A stretch of 64,000 nt of DNA from a virus. The position numbers were made by a program, and so were the translations under genes. Where the stretch lies: positions 1-64,000 of the IMG/VR virus record IMGVR_UViG_3300042455_000321. One strand, 5' to 3'. Of the stretch, positions 1 to 7,694 are shown piece after piece (the stretch's first letter is position 1; every line of letters begins with the position of its first letter). The notes beneath the pieces were generated by a model. That model was not told the origin of the DNA and ran no database searches. It saw nothing but the letters and a program-made list of their open reading frames with translations.

Positions 1-127
1 AACATTTAATTGATTATTCTGGATATATACTTGATGATGATGATGATGTATATGTATTCGATTTATATGCTGAATTTGATACTATTGAAGATGCAGAAAG
101 ATTTATTGATGGTCAAGAGGGTACATT
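1..127 (+). repeat. Direct repeat, left copy (exact 127 bp)
   Basis: Bases 1-127 are identical to 33384-33510. After one synonymous T/C difference at 128, similarity continues to the stop codon at 158 (33541 in the other copy). The two copies bracket 33,383 bp that make a self-consistent phage genome. Confidence 0.97.
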
Positions 128-158
128 CCAAATAGAAGCAATATATATTTCTCATTAA
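1..158 (+). CDS. 3' part of small acidic early protein (copy of 33347-33541)
   Basis: Only the last 52 codons are present, read in frame from base 3; the start lies outside the window. The protein is the same as that of 33347-33541, including an Asp run coded by GAT repeats. The single base difference between the copies is silent (TTC against TTT for Phe), which looks like natural strain variation. The family is not recognised. Confidence 0.8.
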   Translation, partial: HLIDYSGYILDDDDDVYVFDLYAEFDTIEDAERFIDGQEGTFQIEAIYISH

Positions 159-181
159 CCTTTAAAAACAAATAAACTATG
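157..181 (+). repeat. Shared early-gene leader, copy 1
   Basis: These 25 bases, from AACCTTTAAAAAC to the ATG, are identical to 33325-33349. Most of them recur at 33689-33712. They form the untranslated leader and start codon of the next gene and contain no Shine-Dalgarno sequence. Confidence 0.85.
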
Positions 182-484
182 ACACACTATGAAATCTCCG
201 TAGCTAAAAAAGTAGCTAAATTTATCAAGTCAAATAAAAAGATAACTAACAATGACTTGAGAGCTTTAATGATGCAAGAGCACTCTATTCACTTGAGCCA
301 AATTCAAATGCGTAAAATTATAAACTATCTTCGTACAGAGGGGATAGTTAAAAACTTGGCAGCAGATTGGGAGGGTTATTGGATAGAAAAAGACCAGCTT
401 AAAGTTATGAAGTATATAAAATCTTTAGAATTGAGAGCCAAGTCAATAATGCAAGTAGCAACTAAAATGAGAAAAGCACTGTGA
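179..484 (+). CDS. Putative winged-helix DNA-binding early protein
   Basis: The protein has 101 residues. Residues 10-70 are helix-rich with the spacing of a winged helix: a helix pair, then a recognition-like helix around LSQIQMRKIINYL and a turn WEGYWI. The start follows the shared leader at 157-181. It overlaps the next gene by 4 bases (GTGA), so the two are probably translated together. DNA binding is inferred from predicted fold only; the family is not recognised. Confidence 0.6.
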   Translation: MTHYEISVAKKVAKFIKSNKKITNNDLRALMMQEHSIHLSQIQMRKIINYLRTEGIVKNLAADWEGYWIEKDQLKVMKYIKSLELRAKSIMQVATKMRKAL

Positions 485-660
485 AATATAAACTCTTAAA
501 GGATATAAAAAGTAATAGAATGGTAGATAAAAAAGTATTTAAGTTATATGGTGCTAAAGATGAGATAGTAGAATTAATAGCTGAGCATGGAGAAGTTTAT
601 ATCGTGCAAGGTAAAAAAGAAAGATTTTCTGTAAAAAAAGAATTTTTAAAGGAAATTTAG
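481..660 (+). CDS. Small basic hypothetical protein, GTG start
   Basis: A 59-residue frame opens with GTG overlapping the previous stop as GTGA, a usual coupled start. An internal ATG at 520 would give a shorter form. Alternating hydrophobic and charged residues with a GxVYIVxG segment suggest a small beta-barrel, SH3-like. Function unknown. Confidence 0.5.
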   Translation: MKYKLLKDIKSNRMVDKKVFKLYGAKDEIVELIAEHGEVYIVQGKKERFSVKKEFLKEI

Positions 661-661
661 T

Positions 662-669
662 TATATTTG
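662..669 (+). promoter_or_regulatory. Possible -7 element TATATTTG
   Basis: The octamer matches the Bacteroidetes -7 consensus TANNTTTG just after the stop at 660. No TTTG sits at the -33 distance, so this is weak. If active, it would produce an RNA across the hairpins at 686 and 796 ahead of the replication operon. Confidence 0.25.
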
Positions 670-685
670 CTTGTTCATAGTTGAT

Positions 686-713
686 TTACCGGTGGTGTAA
701 AAGCTGCCGGTAA
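686..713 (+). other. Hairpin in 170-bp intergenic region
   Basis: TTACCGG pairs perfectly with CCGGTAA across a 14-base loop. There is no T-run after it, so it is not a simple terminator. With the hairpin at 796 it makes the 661-830 gap a structured leader or small RNA. Confidence 0.5.
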
Positions 714-795
714 TTTCTAAAGAACTACTATTTATATAAAAGGGAATATTTAAAAGTAAGGAGTTAAATATTTTCTATTAGGTTTTATAAACCAG

Positions 796-825
796 CCCTT
801 GTATTCCTTACTACAAGGGTTTTTT
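796..825 (+). terminator. Intrinsic terminator or attenuator before replication gene
   Basis: CCCTTGTA pairs with TACAAGGG over an 8-base loop and is followed by six T and more T-rich sequence. It ends five bases before the ATG at 831, so transcription from upstream would stop just before the initiator gene unless it reads through. This placement suggests attenuation. Confidence 0.8.
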
Positions 826-830
826 ATTTT

Positions 831-1643
831 ATGAAAAAAGATGCATTTTACTTCCCACACTTTGCGAATGCAAGACATGATAGGAAGATCAAACGAGTAA
901 CAAAAGAGCTTGGAATAGAGGGTTATGGTATCTATTTTATGCTTCTTGAGGTATTAAGAGAACAACAAGATTTTAGGTATCCTATTTCGGATATTGACCT
1001 ACTTGCTGATGAATTTGGTACTTCACTTGCTAAAGTTGAGGTAGTACTTAAAAAGTATGATTTATTTCAAATAGATGAGTGCAATAACTTCTTTTCTATT
1101 AAGCAGGTGTATTATTTACAACCTTATTTAGAAAAGTCAAATAACGCACGATTAGCTGCTCAAAAGAGATGGCAAGGAGTTAAAGATGCAAATGCAGATG
1201 CAAATGCATTGCAAGAGCATTGCGTTGGTAATGCAAGTAAAGTAAAGGAAAGTAAACTAAAGGAAACTAAAGAAAAGAAAAGTAAAATAGAATTTGCAGA
1301 TAAATCTGCTAACTATGATTTAATGGTAGAAGTTTATTTTAATTTCTATGAAAGTTTATTTAACTTTAAACCTACATTCCAGGCAATAGATGGCAAGATG
1401 ATAAAAGAGATTGAGGCTAAAATTATAAATATCTGTAATCAAAAATCGCTTGTTATTACTGAAAAATTAGTGGTTGGCAGCTTCACAAAAGTTTTAGATT
1501 ATGCTTCAAAAGACAAATGGTTAAAAGAAAACTTTTTACTTAAAAATATTAATTCACAATTCAATAAAATTATCAACTATGGAACAAAACAAGAGGTACA
1601 AAGAATTGAGCTTGACGAAGAAACTGCAAAGTATTTCGGTTAA
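831..1643 (+). CDS. DUF4373 (Lin1244/Lin1753-like) replication initiator-type protein
   Basis: The protein has 270 residues. Its N-terminus (about 3-110), beginning DAFYFPHFANARHD and including GIEGYGIYFMLLEVL, is the DUF4373 winged-helix domain common in phage replication proteins of Bacteroidetes and Firmicutes. A charged linker (about 120-160) precedes a helical C-terminal domain. By analogy with DnaD and lambda O-type proteins it would bind the origin or help load helicase. It starts right behind a strong hairpin terminator and overlaps the next gene by 65 bases. Confidence 0.75.
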   Translation: MKKDAFYFPHFANARHDRKIKRVTKELGIEGYGIYFMLLEVLREQQDFRYPISDIDLLADEFGTSLAKVEVVLKKYDLFQIDECNNFFSIKQVYYLQPYLEKSNNARLAAQKRWQGVKDANADANALQEHCVGNASKVKESKLKETKEKKSKIEFADKSANYDLMVEVYFNFYESLFNFKPTFQAIDGKMIKEIEAKIINICNQKSLVITEKLVVGSFTKVLDYASKDKWLKENFLLKNINSQFNKIINYGTKQEVQRIELDEETAKYFG

Positions 1644-2160
1644 TCATGCACCAGCTGATTTTAGCCACACAAAAACTTTAGTCCAATTATCAAAAGAATT
1701 AGGAGTAGAAAAGATTTATTCCGGAGTAGCTGCTCAATTAAGCAACTTTTTAAACTACATAGGTTGCGAATGGAATAATGCTCAAAAACAAGATGTGGTT
1801 GAGCTTATTTGCAATAACTATGCCAATCTAACTGCAGAACAGTGGAAGCTCTTTTATGTAAAGGCTAAAACCGGCACTTTTGGAGATATATACGGAAAGT
1901 TAAGTCCAATTGCTTTTATGAAATGGGTTAATACTTATGCAGCCGATTGCGATTATGCAAACGAGCAGTTTAAGATACAAAAGGATAGACAGATAAATGA
2001 GGTAAGCGAAGAGATACCGGTTATAGATGGTTATTTTGATAAGCTGATAGAATGTATCAACCAGGTTGCAAACAAGCCAGAAACAGACAATAAATCGCAA
2101 AGAATAGCAGAGAAAAGAGCTGAATGGGAAGCTAACTTTAAAAACTACTTTAACAAATGA
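1579..2160 (+). CDS. Hypothetical replication-associated protein, possible helicase loader
   Basis: The 193-residue protein starts inside the end of the DUF4373 gene and shares TGATAA-type overlap with the nuclease gene behind it. It is helical, with a central FYVKAKTGTFGDIYGKLSPI segment; no Walker motif is visible. Position directly after an initiator-type gene suggests a helicase-loading or primosome partner, but this is inference from context alone. Confidence 0.55.
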   Translation: MEQNKRYKELSLTKKLQSISVNHAPADFSHTKTLVQLSKELGVEKIYSGVAAQLSNFLNYIGCEWNNAQKQDVVELICNNYANLTAEQWKLFYVKAKTGTFGDIYGKLSPIAFMKWVNTYAADCDYANEQFKIQKDRQINEVSEEIPVIDGYFDKLIECINQVANKPETDNKSQRIAEKRAEWEANFKNYFNK

Positions 2161-2501
2161 TAAAAGATGAGCATACACTCCAGGTATATTGTGTAGCTTG
2201 GTTTAGAGTTAATTATCCAAATGAATTAATATATTCTATTCCTAATGGTGGTCATAGAGCATACTCAACTGCTAAAAGATTAAAAGCAGAGGGGACTACA
2301 TCTGGGATACCAGATTTGCATATACCAACTCCAATGGGCGAATATCATGGGCTTTATATTGAAATGAAATACGGATATAATAAACCAAGCGAAGCTCAAA
2401 AAAAAATAATGGCTTATCTAACAAAAAAAGGCTACTTGTGTGCAGTATGCTGGAGTTTAGATGAATTTATGCAAACTATTAACAATTATTATAAATTGTG
2501 A
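2157..2501 (+). CDS. VRR-NUC domain nuclease
   Basis: The 114-residue protein is a stand-alone VRR-NUC domain of the PD-(D/E)XK superfamily. Visible catalytic signature: GIPDL with D53, then E69-M-K71 in the strand LYIEMKYG, and a following Gln in SEAQKK. The N-terminal EHTLQVYCVAWFR and the PNGG turn are also typical. Phage members usually act as structure-specific nucleases in replication or recombination. Its start overlaps the upstream stop by 4 bases. Confidence 0.85.
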   Translation: MIKDEHTLQVYCVAWFRVNYPNELIYSIPNGGHRAYSTAKRLKAEGTTSGIPDLHIPTPMGEYHGLYIEMKYGYNKPSEAQKKIMAYLTKKGYLCAVCWSLDEFMQTINNYYKL

Positions 2502-2554
2502 ATAAAAAATACTATAAAATAATTTAAATTAACAAAAAACCTTAATTTTACACT

Positions 2555-2899
2555 ATGGCAGCGAAAACAACAGATGCTTTTTACTTTGCAAAGGCTTTAC
2601 TTTATGCTAAATTGAGTAGAGATTACTTTGATTTCATAATTACAGAAACCGGAGCAACCTATGGGGCTAAACAAACTTTAAAAGGTTATACCGGTAGATT
2701 GGATTGGATTAATAGAGATTTGCTTATGAAAATAACTCATGAAGATTTTAGAAAAATGTATGAGATTGATTTAGCAAATGCCGGAGCTATTGATAGTATG
2801 GCTAATAACTATGTAATTCTAAACGAAGAAAACAGAGCAAAACTTGAGGAATATTCCGAACAACTAATAAAAGAACAAAAAAATGTCAGCACTAATTAA
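2555..2899 (+). CDS. Conserved hypothetical, homologue of 40408-40737 in unit B
   Basis: The 114-residue protein aligns along its length with the one at 40408-40737: AKALLYAKLSRDYFDF against ARALIYTKLASEYFDF, DLANAGAIDSMAN against DMDNAPAVDSIAN, and similar LEEYSEQLIK tails. It is helical and uncharacterised. In both units it sits in the replication region near an SSB-like protein ending DLPF, so a replisome or recombination role is plausible. Confidence 0.7.
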   Translation: MAAKTTDAFYFAKALLYAKLSRDYFDFIITETGATYGAKQTLKGYTGRLDWINRDLLMKITHEDFRKMYEIDLANAGAIDSMANNYVILNEENRAKLEEYSEQLIKEQKNVSTN

Positions 2900-3116
2900 T
2901 TTTAGCCTAAAGCAAGAAGATGGTACATACAAGTACTATACTGCATCTATAAACGATGAGCAAGATAAATATGGCAATAATGTTGCTATAAGTTTACAAC
3001 AAACTAAAGAGCAAAGAGAAGCTAAAGAGAAAAGGGTTTATGTGGGCAATGGCAAGGTAGCTTGGACAAATGGGAAAATAGAGGTTGCAACTAAAAAAGA
3101 AGATTTACCTTTCTAA
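2883..3116 (+). CDS. Small SSB-like protein with DLPF C-terminal tip
   Basis: The 77-residue protein is beta-rich in its first half and ends KKEDLPF. Bacterial SSB proteins end in a similar acidic DDDIPF tip that recruits repair and replication partners. Its size allows a minimal OB-like fold only. It overlaps the previous gene by 17 bases and abuts the next. Binding to single-stranded DNA is inferred from the tail and from the similar protein at 38535-38777. Confidence 0.55.
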   Translation: MSALINFSLKQEDGTYKYYTASINDEQDKYGNNVAISLQQTKEQREAKEKRVYVGNGKVAWTNGKIEVATKKEDLPF

Positions 3117-3424
3117 TGAATAAGCAAGAGCAATTACAGTTTGCAAGAGATATATTCAAGGATATATTAGACCTTTTGGAAAGCAAAGGCGATGACTATG
3201 CAAACGAAGATAGATTAAGTAATTTCAAAGAAACTGGAATGTTATGTGGTACTACTGCATTCCAGGTTTGCCTTAATCAAATAGGAATAAAAATATCAAG
3301 AATTGTCAACTTAATTGGCAAAGAGGCAAGAAATGAGAGTATGAAAGATAGCCTACAAGACCTTATAACATATTCTTTAATTTTGTCAATGATACACGAA
3401 GATGAGGCAGCAGATAATAACTGA
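3116..3424 (+). CDS. DUF1599 / nucleotide modification associated domain 1 protein
   Basis: The 102-residue protein carries the DUF1599 pattern: ESKGDDYANEDRLSNF near residue 22, a central TAFQVCLNQIGIKISRI helix, and NESMKDSLQDLITYS. The family is grouped with nucleotide-modification genes in phages and resembles MazG-type all-alpha NTP pyrophosphohydrolases, but its reaction is not established. It overlaps its neighbour by 23 bases. Confidence 0.7.
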   Translation: MNKQEQLQFARDIFKDILDLLESKGDDYANEDRLSNFKETGMLCGTTAFQVCLNQIGIKISRIVNLIGKEARNESMKDSLQDLITYSLILSMIHEDEAADNN

Positions 3425-4040
3425 CCTTTATAATTCAAGAGAATTAAAAGATGTAATCTCTAAAATGCAGCCGGAGCATTTACGAGATGAATTGCTATCC
3501 GAAGTAATGTTAGTAGTATGTAATCTTCCAGAAGAGAGATTATTCCAAATGAATAATGATGGGTATCTCAAATTCTATGTTATTCGCACCATTTTAAACA
3601 TGATTAAGTCAAATGACAGTACATTCCACAATAAATTTAGGAGAGTTTATGAGGAAGTACCTAATATAGTAGAAACTCCAAGTGATTTTGAGATAATGGA
3701 GGCAAAGTTTGAAAAGGTGGAGGAATTTCACGATAAACTACCATTCTACGAGAACAACCTACTTAAATACTATTTAAAATATAATTGCAAGGCTAAAAAG
3801 TTAAGCAACGATACTGGCATTCCGGTAAGAAGTATTTATGAAACTATCTCTAAAATCAAAAGAAAAGCTAAAATGAGCGACTTATTTAACGAGAAAATTA
3901 AATTCACTATTGAGTGCGAAATAGACGTTCCTAAAGAATGGGACATTGACCAGATACTTGATGAGCTGGATAAGGTATTCAAAAAAGTACAAGAAAATAA
4001 AGAAAACAAATTTACTCCTATATGCTACAAAATATCATAG
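3402..4040 (+). CDS. Sigma-70-like factor or related HTH protein
   Basis: The 212-residue protein has a region-2-like helical block (about 28-75, RDELLSEVML ... KFYVIRTILNMI) and a region-4-like helix-turn-helix (about 125-160, LLKYYLKYNCKAKKLSNDTGIPVRSIYETISKIKRK). Such short sigma-like proteins are common in Bacteroidetes phages and are thought to redirect host RNA polymerase. The match is distant, and a non-sigma DNA-binding role is possible. It lies upstream of the terminase genes. Confidence 0.6.
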   Translation: MRQQIITDLYNSRELKDVISKMQPEHLRDELLSEVMLVVCNLPEERLFQMNNDGYLKFYVIRTILNMIKSNDSTFHNKFRRVYEEVPNIVETPSDFEIMEAKFEKVEEFHDKLPFYENNLLKYYLKYNCKAKKLSNDTGIPVRSIYETISKIKRKAKMSDLFNEKIKFTIECEIDVPKEWDIDQILDELDKVFKKVQENKENKFTPICYKIS

Positions 4041-4255
4041 CAACTTTGATTTTAATGGTAGTATGGTTTGAAATCTACCAAGTTCCAAGCTGGAATAAGT
4101 ATTTAAAAAAGAAGCCATTTGGTTGCGAGTACTGCTTACCAGTATATGCTTATTTAATAATTTCACTTTTGCCTATTTATATTAAAGAGATTATTATAGG
4201 TGCATTCCTTTCAGTAATCTTATTTCAATTAATCATTAAATTTATAAGAAAATGA
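4022..4255 (+). CDS. Small two-helix membrane protein
   Basis: The 77-residue protein has hydrophobic segments at about 3-18 and 40-72 split by a KKKPFGCEYC loop containing a CxxC pair. The overall pattern resembles small DUF1360-like phage membrane proteins. It overlaps both neighbours by a few bases. Function unknown. Confidence 0.55.
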   Translation: MLQNIIATLILMVVWFEIYQVPSWNKYLKKKPFGCEYCLPVYAYLIISLLPIYIKEIIIGAFLSVILFQLIIKFIRK

Positions 4256-4563
4256 CACAAGAAGAATTAGATTTTTTATTTGTTACCCAATTAGACAACT
4301 CAATCAGCATTCAATATGAAGTATTGAGAAACCTAACTCAACCAGTATTTGAGCAGTATAAAGCAATCCACAATAAGTATCTATATGAAAGCAATGATAG
4401 AAACAACTGTGGAAGCTGCGTTTTTGAACTTGTAAACCGAGTATATAATTATGCCAATAAATATAAAGAAAGCCTTAAAATCGCTCAACAACCGAGTGAA
4501 GCACCTAATCAAGACAGTACGAATGGTAAGAAATCTAAAAAGAAAGTAGATGCCGGTTTATAA
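4252..4563 (+). CDS. Hypothetical protein
   Basis: The protein has 103 residues, a helical N-terminal part and a lysine-rich tail (KKSKKK). It overlaps the upstream gene by 4 bases and the HAD gene by 14. The family is not recognised. Confidence 0.5.
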   Translation: MTQEELDFLFVTQLDNSISIQYEVLRNLTQPVFEQYKAIHNKYLYESNDRNNCGSCVFELVNRVYNYANKYKESLKIAQQPSEAPNQDSTNGKKSKKKVDAGL

Positions 4564-4978
4564 ATGTGGAAACGGAAAATATCGCATAGGTAACGGATCT
4601 TGCATTTATGATACTGCCGGGAAAGCCGAAAAGGTATATCGTGCAATATTGGCTCAAGGAGAATTTGCTACTAAAATAGTAAGTTTTGATTTTGATGACA
4701 CTTTAAGCACTTCAAAAGGTCAAGAAAAAGCAAAGCAGTTATTAGCAGAGAATTACCGAGTGCTAATTATTACTGCAAGACAAAGCAAGGATAGCAAAGA
4801 GGTATTTGATGTGGCTGATAAGCTGGGAATAAGAAGAAGTGATATTTACTTCACAAACGGAGCAAATAAGTGGTCTGTGGTAAAAAGGTTGGGAGTTGCT
4901 ATCCATTATGATAACAACCAAGAGCAAGTAGATTTAATAAACAAAATGACTAAAACCGAAGGCAAACTATTCAAATGA
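4550..4978 (+). CDS. HAD-superfamily phosphatase
   Basis: The 142-residue protein has HAD motif I as D47-F-D49-D-T-L, a motif II-like ITAR segment, and a late acidic motif HYDNN. The first 36 residues form a separate piece with two Cys (KCGNGKYRIGNGSCIY) often seen fused to phage HAD proteins. It is the size of polynucleotide 3'-phosphatase or nucleotidase domains of phages. The substrate cannot be read from the sequence. Confidence 0.75.
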   Translation: MPVYKCGNGKYRIGNGSCIYDTAGKAEKVYRAILAQGEFATKIVSFDFDDTLSTSKGQEKAKQLLAENYRVLIITARQSKDSKEVFDVADKLGIRRSDIYFTNGANKWSVVKRLGVAIHYDNNQEQVDLINKMTKTEGKLFK

Positions 4979-5409
4979 TAAAATTATCAAGTTTAAAGCT
5001 CAATCCAGAAAATCCAAGAGTAGTAAGAAACGAGAATTTTAAGAAATTGGTTGAAAGCATAAGGACATTCCCTAAAATGCTTGAGTTAAGACCTATAATT
5101 GTAGATGAAAATAACATAATTGTAGGTGGTAATCAAAGATATAGAGCTTTACTTGACTTAAATTATAAAGAAATAGAAGATACTTGGGTAAAGAAAGCAA
5201 CTGATTTTAATGCTAAAGAGCTAAAAGAGTTCTTAATTAGAGATAATATCAATGCTGGAGAATGGGATTATGAGCAGTTAGCTAATGAATGGGATGCAAT
5301 AGAACTTCAAAATTGGGGTTTAGATGTGCCTATTTGGAATGAAGATAAGGAAGAAGATAATACAAAAGGAACTGGAACTATCTGCCCATCTTGTGGAGTA
5401 GAATTTTAA
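4975..5409 (+). CDS. ParB/Srx-like domain protein
   Basis: The 144-residue protein opens with the ParB-like pattern LKLNPENPR, RPIIVDENNIIVGGNQRYRALLDL. In phages this domain often pairs with a DNA methyltransferase or acts as a nuclease or CTPase-type DNA binder; no methyltransferase is next to it. The C-terminus CPSCGVEF resembles half of a zinc knuckle. It is directly followed by an HNH nuclease gene. Confidence 0.75.
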   Translation: MIKLSSLKLNPENPRVVRNENFKKLVESIRTFPKMLELRPIIVDENNIIVGGNQRYRALLDLNYKEIEDTWVKKATDFNAKELKEFLIRDNINAGEWDYEQLANEWDAIELQNWGLDVPIWNEDKEEDNTKGTGTICPSCGVEF

Positions 5410-5410
5410 T

Positions 5411-5677
5411 ATGCAGAAATACGCAAAGAACTATCTTGAATACTTCGGTTATACAGTAGCTGATTTTATTCCATGTGAATGTTGTGGATCTCAAAGTCAT
5501 GATTTCCACCACATAGTCCCAAGAAGCAAATTCGGTAAAAACAATAAAGAAGAGCAAGATAGAGTTGAGAATGTAATGGCACTTTGTAGATTATGCCATG
5601 TTAGGTACGGACAAAACAAGAGATATAACGATTTCTTACAAGAATTACACAATAAAACAATAGAATATCATAAATAA
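5411..5677 (+). CDS. HNH endonuclease
   Basis: The 88-residue protein has the compact HNH arrangement: CECC near residue 22, HDFHHIVPRS with the catalytic His, and ENVMALCRLCH completing the zinc pairs. Small HNH proteins just upstream of terminase genes often assist DNA packaging; a homing role is also possible. Packaging is favoured here because terminase follows within 300 bases. Confidence 0.85.
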   Translation: MQKYAKNYLEYFGYTVADFIPCECCGSQSHDFHHIVPRSKFGKNNKEEQDRVENVMALCRLCHVRYGQNKRYNDFLQELHNKTIEYHK

Positions 5678-5679
5678 CT

Positions 5680-5868
5680 ATGGAACAAACACCAGTCGAA
5701 TTCTTACAATCATTTATGGAGCAAAATAGATACTTCATAGGAAATGATTTACTAATAGCATTCATAAAGGCTCAACAAATACATGAGCACCAAGTTAAAA
5801 CTGCCTACATTGAGAGTAATAGCTACCAATCTGCAGAACAATACTTTAACGAAAAGTTTAATAGATGA
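5680..5868 (+). CDS. Hypothetical protein
   Basis: The 62-residue, mainly helical protein starts in the AACTATG context used by many genes here. Its TGA overlaps the ATG of the next small gene (ATGA). No family recognised. Confidence 0.5.
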   Translation: MEQTPVEFLQSFMEQNRYFIGNDLLIAFIKAQQIHEHQVKTAYIESNSYQSAEQYFNEKFNR

Positions 5869-5963
5869 CATATAAAATAATATTCGGTATAGTAGGTTTA
5901 AAAGCCTTAATATTACTTATAATTGTGATGTGTGATAAACTGCAAAAATTAAGAAACAAATAA
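5865..5963 (+). CDS. Small single-span membrane protein
   Basis: A 32-residue frame starts in an ATGA overlap. Residues 5-22 (IIFGIVGLKALILLIIVM) form one transmembrane helix, followed by a basic tail. It lies just before the small terminase gene. The length is too short to assign a role. Confidence 0.4.
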   Translation: MTYKIIFGIVGLKALILLIIVMCDKLQKLRNK

Positions 5964-5968
5964 GAGAA

Positions 5969-6358
5969 ATGGCTAACGAACAGAATTTAAGACCAGCTAA
6001 AAAAGGAGAGGTAAGAAATCCTAATGGCAGACCGAGAAAGTTTGTATCGGCTTTAAAAGAGCAAGGGTACAAAATGAGCGAGGTAAACGATGCTATTCAA
6101 GTACTTATGTCTATGACTCTTGAAGAGTTGGCAGATACCTTTAAAAATCCAAATGCAACGATATTAGAAAAGACAGTCGCAAATGCTTTAAAGAAATCAC
6201 TTGAGAAAGGTAGCTTATATTCTTTAGATACTTTAATGAGTAGGGTATATGGGAAACCGAAAGAAACTGTAAGCCAAGAGGTAACTATTAATACTGTAAA
6301 TGTTAAGGTTGTAGAAAGTGCAGTACCTTTAGCAAGTAGCGAGAACGAAATTAAATAA
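5969..6358 (+). CDS. terS: Terminase small subunit-like protein (DUF5681 type)
   Basis: The 129-residue protein begins with the KKGEVRNPNGRPRK signature of DUF5681, a domain often encoded immediately before the large terminase in Bacteroidetes phages. The middle is helical and the tail is variable. Small terminases bind the packaging site and recruit the large subunit. The assignment rests on the motif and on its position two genes before terL. Confidence 0.7.
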   Translation: MANEQNLRPAKKGEVRNPNGRPRKFVSALKEQGYKMSEVNDAIQVLMSMTLEELADTFKNPNATILEKTVANALKKSLEKGSLYSLDTLMSRVYGKPKETVSQEVTINTVNVKVVESAVPLASSENEIK

Positions 6359-6359
6359 T

Positions 6360-6500
6360 ATGGACAAGAAACAACGAGTTATTAAAGATGATATAGACAA
6401 AGTTAATACCTATCTAAACGAGGGTTGGTATATTGTCAGCATACATACAACAAATACTACAACCATATTCTTACTTGAAAAGGACTTGACCTTAAAATAA
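6360..6500 (+). CDS. Small hypothetical protein between terminase genes
   Basis: The 46-residue frame has a beta-like centre (GWYIVSIHTTNTTTIFLLEK) similar to small phage DUF proteins. Its stop overlaps the terminase start as TAATG, which supports translation. Function unknown. Confidence 0.45.
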   Translation: MDKKQRVIKDDIDKVNTYLNEGWYIVSIHTTNTTTIFLLEKDLTLK

Positions 6501-7645
6501 TGTTCACTACCGGAGTACTTTATAAAGCTAATTTAGATGCTAAAGAGGATATTGTAGTTAATCAAGGGGGTACTTCCTCTGGTAAAACCTACTCTATTCT
6601 CCAGGTACTATTTACTTTTGCAGTAAGTCAGCCTAATTTGGTTATAACTGTAGCTGGTCAAGATATACCTAACTTGAAAGCCGGAGCGTTAAGAGATGCC
6701 ATTACTATTTGGAGCTCAAGTGAGGAATTAAAGCAATTAGTCAAGGAATATAATAAGTCGGATAGGATATTTACCTTTCAATCTGGAAGTATAATAGAGT
6801 TTAAAAGCTATGATGACGCTCAAGATGCCAAGAATGGTAAAAGGGACTACTTATTTATCAATGAGGCAAATGGGGTGCGTTATGATGTATTTAACGAGCT
6901 TTATATGCGTACTAAAGTAAAAACATATATTGACTACAATCCAAATGAGGCTTTCTGGGTGCATGAGAAGTTATTAGGACAACCAAATGTTAAATTAATT
7001 ATATCCGATTATAGACACAATCCATTTATAGACAAGAAGTTAGTAGAGAAAATTGAAAATCTTAAAGAAGTAGACCTTGAGTTATGGAAGGTGTATGCAC
7101 GAGGAATGACCGGTAAGATTGAGGGTTTAGTATTTAGGAATTATACAAGGTGCAGCGAAATACCAATAGATGCAGCTTTAGTCGGTTATGGCTTGGACTT
7201 TGGGTTTACAAACGATCCTTCGGCTTGTGTTGGGGTTTGGAGGTATAATGGGGAGCTTTATATTAAGGAGTTTGTATATGAAAGGCAATTAACTAATCCA
7301 ATGTTAGCAGATAAATTAAAAGAGCAAGGTATTACTTCGGTAATAGCAGATAGCTCCGAGCCTAAATCTATTCAAGAGTTGTTTAATTGTGGCATCAATG
7401 CAAGTGGGGTAAAGAAAGGAGCTGACTCGGTTAGAGCTGGTTTAAACTTACTCAAAGGCTATAAAATGAATATCACAAACGATAGTACTAATTTATTAAG
7501 AGAGTTAGCAAGTTACAAGTGGAAGCAAAAGAATGGCGAAATGCTGAATGAAGTTATAGGAATGAATGATCATGCTATTGATGCTTTAAGATATGTGGCA
7601 CTTACTTACCTACAAGGTGGGTTTGGGCAATACTCCTTTTCGTAA
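6500..7645 (+). CDS. terL: Terminase large subunit
   Basis: The 381-residue protein is the packaging motor and nuclease. The ATPase domain shows Walker A GGTSSGKT at 23-30 and Walker B LFINEAN with catalytic E122. The C-terminal RNase H-like nuclease shows YGLDFGFTNDPSA, an internal VIADSSEPK, and the closing NDHAIDALRY. It lacks the long N-terminal extension of larger terminases. It moves DNA into the procapsid and cuts concatemers or headful ends; the cutting mode cannot be read directly. Confidence 0.93.
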   Translation: MFTTGVLYKANLDAKEDIVVNQGGTSSGKTYSILQVLFTFAVSQPNLVITVAGQDIPNLKAGALRDAITIWSSSEELKQLVKEYNKSDRIFTFQSGSIIEFKSYDDAQDAKNGKRDYLFINEANGVRYDVFNELYMRTKVKTYIDYNPNEAFWVHEKLLGQPNVKLIISDYRHNPFIDKKLVEKIENLKEVDLELWKVYARGMTGKIEGLVFRNYTRCSEIPIDAALVGYGLDFGFTNDPSACVGVWRYNGELYIKEFVYERQLTNPMLADKLKEQGITSVIADSSEPKSIQELFNCGINASGVKKGADSVRAGLNLLKGYKMNITNDSTNLLRELASYKWKQKNGEMLNEVIGMNDHAIDALRYVALTYLQGGFGQYSFS

Positions 7646-7694
7646 GGTACTTTCTATTTTTTACCTATTTAAAATAAACTACAACAATTAATTT

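Noticed and set aside
36-48. GAT trinucleotide repeat
   Set aside because: It encodes an Asp run in a small gene and occurs identically in both copies; no sign of a regulatory repeat.
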